Part shown: positions 1 to 9,200 of the stretch, in pieces
Position numbering within the stretch: position 1 is the first letter of the stretch
Layout of the letters: every line of letters begins with the position of its first letter
Source: a virus
Reading direction: 5' to 3' (one strand)
Length of the DNA stretch: 50,518 bases
Virus record (IMG/VR): IMGVR_UViG_3300044675_002404
Span: 1 to 50,518 of that record
Notes under the pieces: generated by a model
The model's database searches: none
What the model saw: the letters and a program-made list of their open reading frames with translations, nothing else
What the model was told of the DNA's origin: nothing
Position numbers and translations under genes: made by a program

Positions 1-2828
1 GCAGTTTCAAAGTTAGATTTGGCGACCTTGGCCGCACCTTCCCTATCTATTTCTTCTGCTACGACTTCTTGCGGCTGCGCCCCGCCTTCGACAGGCTGAT
101 TGCCACCGCCTGTTTGACCGCCGCCTGTTTGCTCTTGGGGCGTGACGACCCGATCTTCCCTGACTTCTGGAAGTCGTCCACCAGTGTCTTTACGTTTTGG
201 CTGACCACCTTCTGTGACTTGCCTTGTTTGAGTGGCATCTGGCTCTCCTTGAGTTTGAACTTGTCTCTCTGCCGCAGCAACGGCGGGAGTCGTGACGGTT
301 GTAGTTGTGCCTTTGATCTTCTTTACACGGCCAGCTTTTGCCGCAGGAACTATCTCCTCTTGGATTATGTTTCCTGCCACATCCTTCTGTTGAACAACAA
401 CAGCGTCAGCGGGTTGGGTGGTAGTTGCAGTCGGCTCGACATATCCAAGCAACCGACCCATCGCTGGCTTGAATCCAACATCTGCAATCAGCTTCTGAGC
501 CTTTGCGCCAATTGTCTTGTCCTTTGAAACAAGAACAGATTCAACCTGTGTCTCTGGGTCTTTTACAGTGACGCGAGTCAATCCTTTGGTGCTTACGCCC
601 TTTAGATCATTCTTGGTCGTGACAACAATCGACTTTGTTCCGATGCGTACTGCTTCGACTTGTGCTGATACCTGTGCTGGAGGCTCTGTAATAAACCCAG
701 CCTCGTTAACTGGAGTGGGTGGAGCTACTACCGGAGCAGCGGCGGTTGCTACCGGAGCAGATGGTGTTACTACCGGAGCTGCCGCAGGAGTAACTTCCGC
801 TGGACTCTTGCGGGTCTCCACAAAATAGAACGTGCCGCCGCCTTCGGCTTTGGAGCGTTTGCCCTGACGGATTCTGGCATCAAGACCCTGACCAGCCAAG
901 TTGGTTTGAGCATAGCCGCCACTGCGCTGGCCTGTCTTTGCGTCCTTCGGGCCAAACAGAAAAGTCTCGGCAGCCTGGGATGAGGGGAATCTGTTCCCGA
1001 CAGGGCCTGCGTCTGTTGTGATGCCGACCAATGGCTCGAAGCCTTGCTGTCTGGCAACCAAGTCTTCAGGAGACAGAGCCACCGTACCAGCCTGACCGCC
1101 TGTCGTCTCTGGCAGGATCACTGGCTGAGCTTCACCTTCTAGGGTGCGGGTCTCAAGATTGGGAGTTACGCTGGCTCGCTGGATGACAGGCTCGATTGCG
1201 CCTGTATCTCCGCCGACTGCGGTGGATGCTGTCTCGCCAAAGGCGGCAAGGACATCAGCCTCACGTTGCTTTCTGGTTTCAGCTCTGGCTTCAGGAGTTG
1301 GAGCCTCAAGGTCAACCAACATGCGCTGGGTAGCCAGTGCCTTGGTGACTACATTCTGGAATCTGGGATCGTCGCCAGACTCAATACCGTTGGCCTGAAG
1401 GATTGGGCCAAGGCTTGGATCATCAAGCATCGAATCGAACAGCTCCTGACGACCATCATCAGAAGTCATGTCGGCCTGAGCTTGATCCAGAATCTGTCGA
1501 ACTCTGTCGGGGGATGTCTTGCCTCCACGGAAAGCGCCGACCGCAGCTCCAATAGTGCCGCCGCCCAAGCCACCCAAAGCAAAAGCGTTGATGTACTCGT
1601 TCATGGCATCTTCGCCAGCGAGATCTTTGCCTGCGCCGAAACGCTCAATGGCTGTCTGGAATAGTTCTTGACCACCCTCAATACCAACACCAGCCGCACC
1701 GCCAATCAACGCACGACCGGGGCGACCAGCGCCGGGGATATTGATCTTGCCAGCCGCAACGCTCAAGCCAAGGCGATCAACCGCCGCCTCAGACAGACCG
1801 GCAACAACGCCAGATCCAAAGATTCGAGCTAGATCACCGCCAGTCAGTTCGCGTCCTTCTTTCCCTGCCTGCTCTTCTGCCTCGCCATAAATACCGCCAG
1901 TTGACTTGATGATGCCGGAGCCAACCAGAGCAGTACCAGCGCCAATGTTCTTGGCGACAGTCTTTGTGGCCTGCTTGAGCATCTGTTCCGTTGCAAACTC
2001 AGCGCCTTCTTTTTCAGCCAGCTTAGCGGCTTCTTTGGCGACCATTCCTTCGATCAGATTCTTGGCAACACCTTGAACGGCCTGCTTTCCAACAGCGCCA
2101 GCGCCAGCGCCAGCCACAGCACCGGCAGGGCCAGCAGTAAGTCCACCGATGGCAGATCCAAGGGCGGATGTGGCGACCGTCTCGACGATGCTGCCGCCAA
2201 GATAACCAACGCCATACTGCGCCCAGTCAACCAAAGCACCAAGATCGCCCTGCTTGGCCTTATCCCAAGCCTTGGTCACATCGTCTGTGTCCTTGGCTGT
2301 TGCGCCGATCTCTTTCATTCGGCTGCCGTACTCTCTCAGGCCATAGTTCTTCAGCGAAGTCATGGCTCCGCCAGTACCAAAGGCTTTCTCACCAGCAGCT
2401 CCAACAAAGCCAAGAGCGCCAAATGCTAAGGCTGGGGTCTGTGCCAGTGCTGTGCCGCCGCCTCGCATGAAGTCGCCGGTATCTTCGGTTGGAGCTTTCT
2501 CAACTGGCGTAGTTGCTGGAGAAGACTTTATGCCCATCAGATCATTGACGCTGAACATCTCGCTGGGCTTTGCTGTCGCAGTCTCCGATGGAGGTGGTTG
2601 ACGGACAGCAGATCCCATGAGATCGTCCAAAGAGAAAAGATTGGCCGAGCCAGTCTGTTGCATTGAAGCCGATGATGACGGGGTAGAGATGGCGGTTCTG
2701 GGTTTTACGTCCCCGCCATAAGATCTGGGAAGAACCTCAGTTCTTAGAGCTTCATCTTTTGACAGATAGAGAGAGTCATTTTCTCTGTCGATGTCCTCAT
2801 CGCCAAATAACGAAAGACCTGTTGCCAT
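1..2828 (-). CDS. Giant ejection/polyvalent virion protein, N-terminal part (runs off left edge)
   Basis: Starts at ATG 2828 and stays open to base 1, so about 942 N-terminal residues are present. Residues 1-120 are charged and disordered and carry two copies of a short F-S-x-x-D-L-M-G motif (about 64-71 and 92-99). Residues about 135-320 are Gly/Ala-rich and hydrophobic (a glycine/alanine stretch near 220-250), resembling membrane-active parts of phage ejection proteins. The remainder is alternating helix and Pro/Thr/Gln-rich linker. It follows two internal-virion-type genes, the place of T7 gp16. If the ends join (4-base overlap GCAG) it continues in frame into the giant frame at the right edge. 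Inference: delivered into the cell with the DNA. The frame is certain, the function moderate. Confidence 0.75.
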   Translation of the reverse strand, partial: MATGLSLFGDEDIDRENDSLYLSKDEALRTEVLPRSYGGDVKPRTAISTPSSSASMQQTGSANLFSLDDLMGSAVRQPPPSETATAKPSEMFSVNDLMGIKSSPATTPVEKAPTEDTGDFMRGGGTALAQTPALAFGALGFVGAAGEKAFGTGGAMTSLKNYGLREYGSRMKEIGATAKDTDDVTKAWDKAKQGDLGALVDWAQYGVGYLGGSIVETVATSALGSAIGGLTAGPAGAVAGAGAGAVGKQAVQGVAKNLIEGMVAKEAAKLAEKEGAEFATEQMLKQATKTVAKNIGAGTALVGSGIIKSTGGIYGEAEEQAGKEGRELTGGDLARIFGSGVVAGLSEAAVDRLGLSVAAGKINIPGAGRPGRALIGGAAGVGIEGGQELFQTAIERFGAGKDLAGEDAMNEYINAFALGGLGGGTIGAAVGAFRGGKTSPDRVRQILDQAQADMTSDDGRQELFDSMLDDPSLGPILQANGIESGDDPRFQNVVTKALATQRMLVDLEAPTPEARAETRKQREADVLAAFGETASTAVGGDTGAIEPVIQRASVTPNLETRTLEGEAQPVILPETTGGQAGTVALSPEDLVARQQGFEPLVGITTDAGPVGNRFPSSQAAETFLFGPKDAKTGQRSGGYAQTNLAGQGLDARIRQGKRSKAEGGGTFYFVETRKSPAEVTPAAAPVVTPSAPVATAAAPVVAPPTPVNEAGFITEPPAQVSAQVEAVRIGTKSIVVTTKNDLKGVSTKGLTRVTVKDPETQVESVLVSKDKTIGAKAQKLIADVGFKPAMGRLLGYVEPTATTTQPADAVVVQQKDVAGNIIQEEIVPAAKAGRVKKIKGTTTTVTTPAVAAAERQVQTQGEPDATQTRQVTEGGQPKRKDTGGRLPEVREDRVVTPQEQTGGGQTGGGNQPVEGGAQPQEVVAEEIDREGAAKVAKSNFET

Positions 2829-2839
2829 TGATTGCCTCT

Positions 2840-4147
2840 TTAATCAGCGAAGATTTGTACGCCGCCGTAGTCAAAATACGAACGCCCTGTTTTTGGATCA
2901 GACTTTTTCGCAGGTAATTTGCCTGATGCGGCGGCCTTGGCAGCACCAATCAAAATCTGCGGATCAGTTTTTGGATTCAAAGAGGCCAGATTGACTGCGA
3001 TATTTCTACCAACAGTATCATTTTGGATAGATAGTTTTGTCGCCTCGACATCTGGCCCAACACTCTCCTCTAGCTTGAGAACCCTGTCGGCGTTCGGGAA
3101 GCTCTTTGTGATGCTCTCTACCTTGGCCCTGACATCAGCACCTTTGACTTGATCGTCTAGAGCAGCCCTCTGAGCGGAACGAAGATCTCTTGTTGCAAGA
3201 GCACCTATGCGCTCGACACCAATCTTCTCTCTCTGAAGAGCAACATCTTCTTTTCGGTTGGCTGCTGCTATTGCAAGATCTTCTGTTCGACGTTGAGATC
3301 CAATGTTCAACTCAAGAACCTTAACTGGATCGAGTTGATTCAAAGCAGAAAGCATTGCCTGCTGGTTCAAAGGTCGGACTTCAACTTTGCCAGTCTTCTG
3401 GTCAACAACACTCAGGTTGTATGTGCCAGTTTTTGCATCGTATGTTGATTTGGTTGGATCAATGGACTTGCCGTCATCAACAAACCCATACACCTTTTGG
3501 AGTGCAGGGATAACAGAGTCAGGTGGTGCGCCAGCCATAACAAGAGCAGCGGCTTTCTTGCGAACAAGCTCGTATCCCTGCTCTTTCATCTTCTCAACGT
3601 CTTGGTCAACCATCATGGCTCGTCCGAAGTCACCTTTTGCAAGGAGAGACTTCTTCATTGCATCACCAATTAGCTGGTACTTCAGATTGTCAGCAGCGGT
3701 CTGATTTTTGTACAAGCCCTCGCCGCCTGACTTGAAGAGGTTCTCCTCTTGCGGAGTAACCGAAGCTGTCTGGGTCTCATCTACGCCTGTCCTACCAAGT
3801 CGTCGAGCCTCTGCTCTGTCGTAACTCATGCCAGCCTTCTGTTCAACAGATTGGGTGGCCTGCTGCTGCGCCTGAAGAGCGGCGGGGTCTGCGAGCGAAG
3901 CGAATTTACCAGTGCCGCGCTTGGCATCTTCCAGAACAGAAAGAGCTTCTGCCTGAGCTTCACTGGCAATCCTAGCCTGCTCTTCTTCTCGCTGCGCCCT
4001 TGTTTGTTCCAAGGCAAAACGCTGGCGCTCTCTTTCGTCTCGCTCTTCTTCGCGCTTCTGCAAGGCATCCATGCGAGACATCTCTTTGCTGGTCTTGTAA
4101 CCCTCGACCGCGCCTTTTACGAAGGCTCCTAATCCTGTTGCCATCAT
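2840..4147 (-). CDS. Internal virion protein, coiled-coil (gp15-position)
   Basis: 435 residues. The N-terminus is small and hydrophobic, then residues about 25-75 are a highly charged Arg/Glu/Gln coiled coil; the rest is mostly helical, without cysteine clusters or enzyme motifs. The start ATG 4147 overlaps the TGA of the preceding gene (ATGA) and has AAGGAG just upstream, so the two are translationally coupled. Its place between the gp14-like protein and the giant protein matches the internal core proteins of T7-like podoviruses. No sequence motif proves this; the role is inferred from order, size and composition. Confidence 0.65.
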   Translation of the reverse strand: MMATGLGAFVKGAVEGYKTSKEMSRMDALQKREEERDERERQRFALEQTRAQREEEQARIASEAQAEALSVLEDAKRGTGKFASLADPAALQAQQQATQSVEQKAGMSYDRAEARRLGRTGVDETQTASVTPQEENLFKSGGEGLYKNQTAADNLKYQLIGDAMKKSLLAKGDFGRAMMVDQDVEKMKEQGYELVRKKAAALVMAGAPPDSVIPALQKVYGFVDDGKSIDPTKSTYDAKTGTYNLSVVDQKTGKVEVRPLNQQAMLSALNQLDPVKVLELNIGSQRRTEDLAIAAANRKEDVALQREKIGVERIGALATRDLRSAQRAALDDQVKGADVRAKVESITKSFPNADRVLKLEESVGPDVEATKLSIQNDTVGRNIAVNLASLNPKTDPQILIGAAKAAASGKLPAKKSDPKTGRSYFDYGGVQIFAD

Positions 4148-5310
4148 GCGCTCCTTTTATTCAGTGCTCTGCGTTTTTGAACAGCCGCTGGAGTGTGAGT
4201 CGCCTTGACCAACTTGTCGAGCTTCTTGACTCCGATTGCTTTTACCGTGTCTGCTGGGATAACGTACTCTCCGTCTGACAGCATGGCTGGGATCTTGTCA
4301 TCAACAGGCCCACCTGGGCCGCTGACCTTGCCTTTGCGACCAAGGCGTTTGACATTTCCACCATCAGCAAAGAAGGAGGAGATTGCCGCAGAGCCGCCAG
4401 CAGATCCTGCGTACATACCAGCAATACCTCCTAGAGCACCAAACATATCTGATTGGTTTGCCATCTGTGCGTTGTAACCCTGCATCCTTGAGCCGAACTC
4501 TTGTCCGTAGATGTTTCCGGCTGTACCGAAAGATGAAGAAGCTCCACCCAGCATATTTCCAGCCTGTCCGTAGGATTTGCTCATGTACTCAGCAGGAGCT
4601 GTGTAGCTTCCTCCTGCTGCTGTTCCTGCTGCTGTGGCTGTTCCTGCTGCTGCCGTAGCGTTGGATGCAAGTCCGCGACCCAGAGCGGCAGCATCGTACA
4701 AACGAGCGCGACCCATCTCCTCGGAGGCGATTCTTGATTTAGTAGCTGCACCAGCACGAGATGCAGCCTCACCTTGACCAAGCTGAGCATTGATTGCAGC
4801 AAAGCGAGCAGAGTTTGGATTGATGCCGTACTTAGCCATCGTGTCCAAAGCCTGCTGGCGCTGAACCTGATAGGCACTGGCTACGTCAGCCATACCCTGA
4901 GAGGCCATCTGTTCCTGTTTAGCGGCAGTATTGAATTCTTCCGCCTCAGATACAAGTCTTTTCTCTAAAGGGCGGAATGTCTCGCGCTCGTATGTCGCGT
5001 ACTCTTCTGCTCGCTTTGCAGTATCAGACATGATCTTTTTCTGAGCTACGGCAATTTCTTTTAGGTCATCCTTGAAGTCAGCATACTGCTCTTTGGAGAA
5101 GTTCAGATACTCCATAGCAACATCTTTTTGCATCTGTCCAACTTCTTTGCTGGCTTCTGCTGCTGCGATCATCCCCGGATTTGGATTAGGTGCGGGTGGC
5201 GAATCACCGCCAAAATCGAGCTGGCAAACAGATGACCCACATGACCCGTTCTGCTCCATAAGATAGTCGAGCTTATATTGAGCGATTTGTTTTTTGGTTT
5301 TAACTTTCAT
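4144..5310 (-). CDS. Internal virion protein (gp14-like) with A-D-G-G tag
   Basis: 388 residues. N-terminal basic helix, a small Cys pair (SCGSSVC), a Pro/Asn-rich turn near residue 40, a long Glu/Lys/Ala helical region, then a Gly/Ser/Ala/Thr-rich low-complexity middle with hydrophobic stretches. The C-terminus carries FADGGNVKRLG followed by GPGGPVDDKIPAMLSDGEY, a conserved block common in phage structural proteins from aquatic viruses. Starts and ends overlap neighbours by 4 nt (ATGA). Inference: part of the internal core or DNA-ejection channel, like T7 gp14. The same A-(D/N)-G-G element recurs at 21351-22905. Confidence 0.65.
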   Translation of the reverse strand: MKVKTKKQIAQYKLDYLMEQNGSCGSSVCQLDFGGDSPPAPNPNPGMIAAAEASKEVGQMQKDVAMEYLNFSKEQYADFKDDLKEIAVAQKKIMSDTAKRAEEYATYERETFRPLEKRLVSEAEEFNTAAKQEQMASQGMADVASAYQVQRQQALDTMAKYGINPNSARFAAINAQLGQGEAASRAGAATKSRIASEEMGRARLYDAAALGRGLASNATAAAGTATAAGTAAGGSYTAPAEYMSKSYGQAGNMLGGASSSFGTAGNIYGQEFGSRMQGYNAQMANQSDMFGALGGIAGMYAGSAGGSAAISSFFADGGNVKRLGRKGKVSGPGGPVDDKIPAMLSDGEYVIPADTVKAIGVKKLDKLVKATHTPAAVQKRRALNKRSA

Positions 5311-5750
5311 TTCATTTCCTTCATGAAGTTCTCTAGCTTGTCTTTCTGTGATCGAAGACGAAGTTCAGGGCCTACCTCAGCCGCCCACTCTGGGCCACCT
5401 ATTGCCGATGCTAAGTACAGAGCGATGTCTGCTATTGAATAGCGGATCACATGAGCAATCTGTTTCGCATGGTCATCGCCTTTTTGAAGCTTGTTGGCTA
5501 CATGCCAGTTGATTATTCCTGTGCTTATAACAGTGGTTACGTCTAGCTGATACCTGCGAAATGCTGGGTTCTTTGGAATATCAACAAGCGCCAGCCAGAA
5601 TGCTTGGTTAATTTCCTCATCGCTTACTGGCTTGTCTTTGTCTACAAGGTTGTCCCAAACATCGACGATTTTTACAATAGACATTACAAGACCAACTGCG
5701 TCCATGTCTCCGCGCATTGCAAACGCAAGGAACTCTATATCGTCATTCAT
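5307..5750 (-). CDS. Conserved phage protein of unknown function
   Basis: 147 residues, acidic N-terminus and strongly helical, with a C-terminal block rich in Ile, Ala and Tyr followed by GGPEWAAEVGPELRLR. No enzyme motif or membrane segment. Starts 8 nt inside the end of the small gene upstream and ends in an ATGA overlap with the gp14-like gene, so it belongs to the tail/ejection operon. I recognise the type only as a small protein that accompanies podovirus tail genes; function unknown. Confidence 0.55.
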   Translation of the reverse strand: MNDDIEFLAFAMRGDMDAVGLVMSIVKIVDVWDNLVDKDKPVSDEEINQAFWLALVDIPKNPAFRRYQLDVTTVISTGIINWHVANKLQKGDDHAKQIAHVIRYSIADIALYLASAIGGPEWAAEVGPELRLRSQKDKLENFMKEMK

Positions 5751-5943
5751 TGAAGTTAAGCCTTGTGATGATCTCGTTAATTTTTGCTACTGTCTGTGCA
5801 AGAGTTGCATCTGTTGGCAACTGGGTTATGGCTCCATCACGAATGCCGGTGATGATCTCTAAGTTCTCTTTCATCGGCCTAAGTATTGTGGCTATGGAAA
5901 TATCCTGAATACTTAGAGTTGTCGGTATGGCTGGCTTTTTCAT
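5743..5943 (-). CDS. Small tail-region protein, unknown function
   Basis: 66 residues. Central part reads like a conserved small phage protein: I-x-R-P-M-K-E-N-L-E-I-I-T-G-I-R-D-G, then a helix ending in K-I-N-E-I-I-T-R-L-N. Starts in a 4-nt overlap with the stop of the nozzle gene. Short, soluble, no cysteines. Probably a minor tail or connector component by position. Confidence 0.55.
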   Translation of the reverse strand: MKKPAIPTTLSIQDISIATILRPMKENLEIITGIRDGAITQLPTDATLAQTVAKINEIITRLNFNE

Positions 5944-7751
5944 AGCTGAGCAAGTTCTTTGGCTGTCTCTGCTATCTTGAATGCTCTCAATGGAACATTA
6001 CCACTAAATCTAAATTGCCATCTGTCACCCTTAAATCCTGACGGCAGTCTATATGTGGATCTATCAGTTATGGATTTGGTTGCGACCAAAATTTCATTGC
6101 AATAAATTTTTACTTGCAATGATCGAGATCCTATGCCCCCGGGAATTTTTTGAAGAATAGATCCGCCAAGCACAATCTGTCCAATAGCAACACTACCAAG
6201 TGTTGAAAGTAAATTAACACCAGATGCGAAGATGGCTTGGTTTGAAGCAATAACAGCATCAACCTCAGCCTGTAGTGTTGTGGCTAGAGTCGCATCCTCA
6301 AATACGGCATCTACTTGTATTGCTGCAAAATTAACTGGCCGTGGAAGCACGAACTGCTTGGATGTCCAGTCATACAGAATGTAGTTTTTAGAGTCCCCCT
6401 CCCACTCATTTACAACACCTTCATACTCAATATACAACTGAGCAGTAGTTGGGTCTACAAAAACAGCATTTGAGTAAATGTTCGTTGTGGTTAATGCTGA
6501 TGCTGCTTCATTTCTATCAAGAATCAGGCACTCTTCTACATCGTTAACCTGATCCCTCCAGAAAAGATAGTACGCTCCATCTAATACAGCGCCCAGCATG
6601 GTATCCGGATACTTCAACTGCCACTCATCACGAGTGAACAGTCCATTTGTTGTTACCCCAGCAAATCCCTGAGAGATCTTTACAACCCCATTGGGTGACG
6701 CATACATCACACCTGTATCATCTGAGACGATTGACCTCTTCGATACACAAGGCTCAAACAAAGGTATCTTTGATTGCGACATCGAAGATGGTGTAGATCC
6801 GCTGATGATAAATGGATTACCTTTTGTTGCAACAACAACAGATTCACCAAATGCGCCAAGGCCTACGATAGGATACTCAACCGTCAAGGAATAAATAACA
6901 GGCCATGCGTGAGGAATGTAAGGCTCAGAGAAGTAGATTTCATTCTCTCTGAACCCAGCCAAGATGCCGTTAGCCATAGCCACGATACCCTGCATATCTG
7001 ATGGAGGGGGATTGTAGTTAGATGACTCAAGAGCACCGCCTAGCTGAGCGGCTGTCAGGGTATCTGAGTATGAAGATGTGCCGATAGCTACATCAGCAAC
7101 TTTTAAGTAAATCGTGGTGGATGTGCCAGATACGACTCGGTAAATTCTCTTCGTTGTTATGTTGTAGTCACCAGCAGGAGCTGTTGTCCCAAGACCAGAA
7201 ACAGTAACAGTCCCGCCGGGGAGAACAGATACAACAGATGACGCAGGAGATGGGGCAGACTCCTCATCAGTGGCTCCAAACTCAGAGATGTACGTGAACA
7301 GATAAACACGGCTCTCTGCTGTGCCAGAGCCGCCGGAGGCAGATACTGTTGGCGCAGATGTTGGCGCAGGAACTCCCATCTCATAGTAGTCACCGGGGTA
7401 GGGCGCTGTGCCAGTCTCTGCGAGTGTTGAGTTTGTTTTCTTTGGAGTCCCGCTGCCTGTGTAGTAGATTGGGTTCTCACCCGTATCAAAAATGGGGCTT
7501 GGAACAACATTGACATCTGTTGCCCACGACAACCAAAGGTCATCTCCAGCGACATCTGTGTGTTTGTAGATTGACTTAACGCTGGCAGCCAAAGATGCTG
7601 CGCCAGCAACAACTCCGGGCTTATTCCACGACCGAAGCTCTCCGCTGTACAGCTTTGTGTTGATTGCTGAGGTCGCTTCATTGTCTTTCAACAAGACAGA
7701 GCTTACCCTCGGCGCAATGCCAGCAAAAGCGGAGATCTTCAGTGCGGCCAT
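5940..7751 (-). CDS. Tail nozzle / tail tubular protein B-like
   Basis: 603 residues, beta-rich, few charged helices. The N-terminus (M-A-A-L-K-I-S-A-F-A-G-I-A-P-R-V, then LL-x-D-N-E-A) is the opening typical of T7 gp12/P22 gp10-type nozzle proteins. The middle has an Ig-like Ser/Thr/Gly-rich segment (about residues 115-235), then repeated propeller-like strands with Trp/Tyr. It follows the lysis cassette and precedes the internal virion proteins. It would form the lower tube through which DNA leaves. Family assignment rests on the N-terminal motif, size and order. Confidence 0.65.
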   Translation of the reverse strand: MAALKISAFAGIAPRVSSVLLKDNEATSAINTKLYSGELRSWNKPGVVAGAASLAASVKSIYKHTDVAGDDLWLSWATDVNVVPSPIFDTGENPIYYTGSGTPKKTNSTLAETGTAPYPGDYYEMGVPAPTSAPTVSASGGSGTAESRVYLFTYISEFGATDEESAPSPASSVVSVLPGGTVTVSGLGTTAPAGDYNITTKRIYRVVSGTSTTIYLKVADVAIGTSSYSDTLTAAQLGGALESSNYNPPPSDMQGIVAMANGILAGFRENEIYFSEPYIPHAWPVIYSLTVEYPIVGLGAFGESVVVATKGNPFIISGSTPSSMSQSKIPLFEPCVSKRSIVSDDTGVMYASPNGVVKISQGFAGVTTNGLFTRDEWQLKYPDTMLGAVLDGAYYLFWRDQVNDVEECLILDRNEAASALTTTNIYSNAVFVDPTTAQLYIEYEGVVNEWEGDSKNYILYDWTSKQFVLPRPVNFAAIQVDAVFEDATLATTLQAEVDAVIASNQAIFASGVNLLSTLGSVAIGQIVLGGSILQKIPGGIGSRSLQVKIYCNEILVATKSITDRSTYRLPSGFKGDRWQFRFSGNVPLRAFKIAETAKELAQL

Positions 7752-8219
7752 TTAAGCAACCAATCCATTCAAGTAAGTCGTCTTACCGGCAACCTTGGTG
7801 GCAGTCAACTCCTGCTTTTTCAAGTTGTTCGGATCGTAACTGACATGTACCCAGCCAGAATCAGGAATACCCGAAGTGTAGAACTCAAGAATCAACTGCG
7901 TATATTCGAGATTATCCATGATCCACTGTGCTAAGTCAGCATTTGCTACGCCGGGAATCTCAATATCGGCTGCCATCCCACGGCAATGGTCTGAGGTTTT
8001 TGACCCTCCCACCGCTGCATTACTCTCTGGAGAGCGATAGGCAGAGTTCACCTTCACGCCTTTGCCGTAGTGCTCACGGACAGGTTGTAATACTTTTTCG
8101 CACAAAAGGCGTAGATTTTCTGTCGCCTCTTCGTCGGGGGTATTGTCAAAGCCCATGCGAATGGCTGTCTCGGATTTGCACATTTCGTGCAGGCTGAAGT
8201 TGGCTGTCAGTTGTGTCAT
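7752..8219 (-). CDS. Endolysin, M15-type zinc D-Ala-D-Ala carboxypeptidase-like
   Basis: 155 residues. Shows the peptidase M15_3 signature: S-A-Y-R-S-P-E near residue 59, a putative zinc triad H78 (S-D-H-C-R-G-M-A-A-D), D85 and H125 (S-G-W-V-H-V-S). Such enzymes cut peptide bridges of murein. No signal peptide, so release depends on the holin at 8695-9015. The stop lies directly against the ATG of the nozzle gene and the start overlaps the Rz stop. Lysis role well supported. Confidence 0.88.
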   Translation of the reverse strand: MTQLTANFSLHEMCKSETAIRMGFDNTPDEEATENLRLLCEKVLQPVREHYGKGVKVNSAYRSPESNAAVGGSKTSDHCRGMAADIEIPGVANADLAQWIMDNLEYTQLILEFYTSGIPDSGWVHVSYDPNNLKKQELTATKVAGKTTYLNGLVA

Positions 8220-8698
8220 GGTTTACTCCTTAAGGTTTGGTAGACGGTGTTGTAGGCATCGATGCAGGCGTTGAGCTGTCGGGTGTTGGCATCTCCTTGA
8301 TCGGTGATGGCGACAAGAGATTGAGCAGTCGTTGCGTCAAGTTCGCCTCCTGTTTGAACGCTATCTCCGGCGGGAGGGGTGGGATCTCCGGCGGTTTGTA
8401 CGGGGCAGACGGGGCTTTTGACAGGAATCCGCAGCTTGAGACTGCCAGAGGCAATAGCAGCATCACGCTCCTTTGCAGCAATTTTTGCATCATAGTTGGC
8501 CTTTTGAAGTTTGGTTGCTTGGGTGGTCACAGCAGAGATGAGAGCCTGCTCTTTTGCCCTTGCTTGAGCATTAAGCTCGGCAATCTCTAACTGCTGTCTT
8601 GTAACCTCATCATGCTGGCCTTTATAGTATCCACTGCCAGCGGCAGAAAGAATAGCCAGCAAGATGCCAAGCATGACATAAGGATTGAATATGCTCAT
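8216..8698 (-). CDS. Rz-like inner-membrane spanin (i-spanin)
   Basis: 160 residues. One N-terminal transmembrane segment (about residues 8-25) followed by an Ala/Lys/Glu/Gln-rich coiled coil and a Pro-rich periplasmic part. Topology and position next to holin and endolysin match Rz. A second lipoprotein frame lies wholly inside it (8230-8493). Together they would bridge and fuse inner and outer membrane at the last step of lysis, which implies a Gram-negative host. Confidence 0.82.
   Translation of the reverse strand: MSIFNPYVMLGILLAILSAAGSGYYKGQHDEVTRQQLEIAELNAQARAKEQALISAVTTQATKLQKANYDAKIAAKERDAAIASGSLKLRIPVKSPVCPVQTAGDPTPPAGDSVQTGGELDATTAQSLVAITDQGDANTRQLNACIDAYNTVYQTLRSKP
8230..8493 (-). 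CDS. Rz1-like outer-membrane lipoprotein spanin (o-spanin), nested in Rz
   Basis: 87 residues, in another frame and entirely inside the Rz gene. Two Met codons, a basic start, a hydrophobic stretch and the lipobox LAVSSC give a signal-peptidase-II site; the mature part is Pro-rich (KPPEIPPLPPEI), typical of Rz1. The complete nesting mirrors the lambda Rz/Rz1 arrangement. Recognition is by architecture, not by similarity search, but a lipobox plus a Pro-rich tail at exactly this place is strong. Confidence 0.85.
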   Translation of the reverse strand: MMQKLLQRSVMLLLPLAVSSCGFLSKAPSAPYKPPEIPPLPPEIAFKQEANLTQRLLNLLSPSPIKEMPTPDSSTPASMPTTPSTKP

Positions 8699-9015
8699 GG
8701 CTTTGGAGGTTCGTCGTTATCTGTTGCCTCTGCTGTGGCAATAGCCTTAGCAGTTGCAGAGACAGCGGTTCGGCCAGCAACGCCGCCAAGAACACCAGTG
8801 ATGAACACCATGATGGTATTGATCTGTTGGGTGTACACCTTGTCTATCGCAGCCATACCGCTCATTGGTTGGGTTACAAATGAGACAGAATACAGAAACA
8901 TAGCGACAGATCCAAGAAGGATCATGGTCAATGAAAAGATTACGATAGCCCAGATCCTGACTTCAATTTCTTCAGGAGTCAGGCGGTTGTTAGGTTTGTA
9001 TCCAATGGTTGGCAT
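8695..9015 (-). CDS. Holin-like membrane protein
   Basis: 106 residues with two clear hydrophobic segments (about 22-46 and 66-84), a soluble N-terminus with Pro/Glu and a charged C-terminal tail ending in DDEPPKP. Overlaps the Rz start by 4 nt. Size, two-helix topology and position in the lysis cassette fit a class II-type holin that would let the endolysin reach murein. Not assigned to a named family. Confidence 0.75.
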   Translation of the reverse strand: MPTIGYKPNNRLTPEEIEVRIWAIVIFSLTMILLGSVAMFLYSVSFVTQPMSGMAAIDKVYTQQINTIMVFITGVLGGVAGRTAVSATAKAIATAEATDNDEPPKP

Positions 9016-9200
9016 TATTTTTTCTCCGGTTCAGATTTAGTGAGTTGCTCAGGACAAGTACCAGTGGCGGTACAGATTGGTGGCTTACATTCAGCATTCT
9101 GCCAATTCTGCGGGTCTTGGCAAGGATAGCGGAATCTGTCCTCACAACCAACCAACAGAACCAACAGGACTGATAAGCCCCAAATACAGTAAATGTTCAT
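9015..9200 (-). CDS. Small cysteine-rich lipoprotein
   Basis: 61 residues. Signal peptide with lipobox LLVGC (Cys at about residue 19), then a short domain with further Cys residues (RYPCQDP, ECKPPICTATGTCPE) and a Lys/Glu tail. Would be exported and lipid-anchored. Shares its terminal base with the holin start. Such small C-rich lipoproteins are common beside lysis genes; possible roles are lysis control or superinfection exclusion, neither shown here. Confidence 0.7.
   Translation of the reverse strand: MNIYCIWGLSVLLVLLVGCEDRFRYPCQDPQNWQNAECKPPICTATGTCPEQLTKSEPEKK

Noticed and set aside
1-8. Direct circular join of the two ends without overlap
   Set aside because: It puts the giant gene out of frame and hits a stop; only a 1- or 4-base overlap keeps the frame.
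69-1664. Several rightward frames over the giant gene
   Set aside because: Antisense to a continuous leftward frame with clear coding character.
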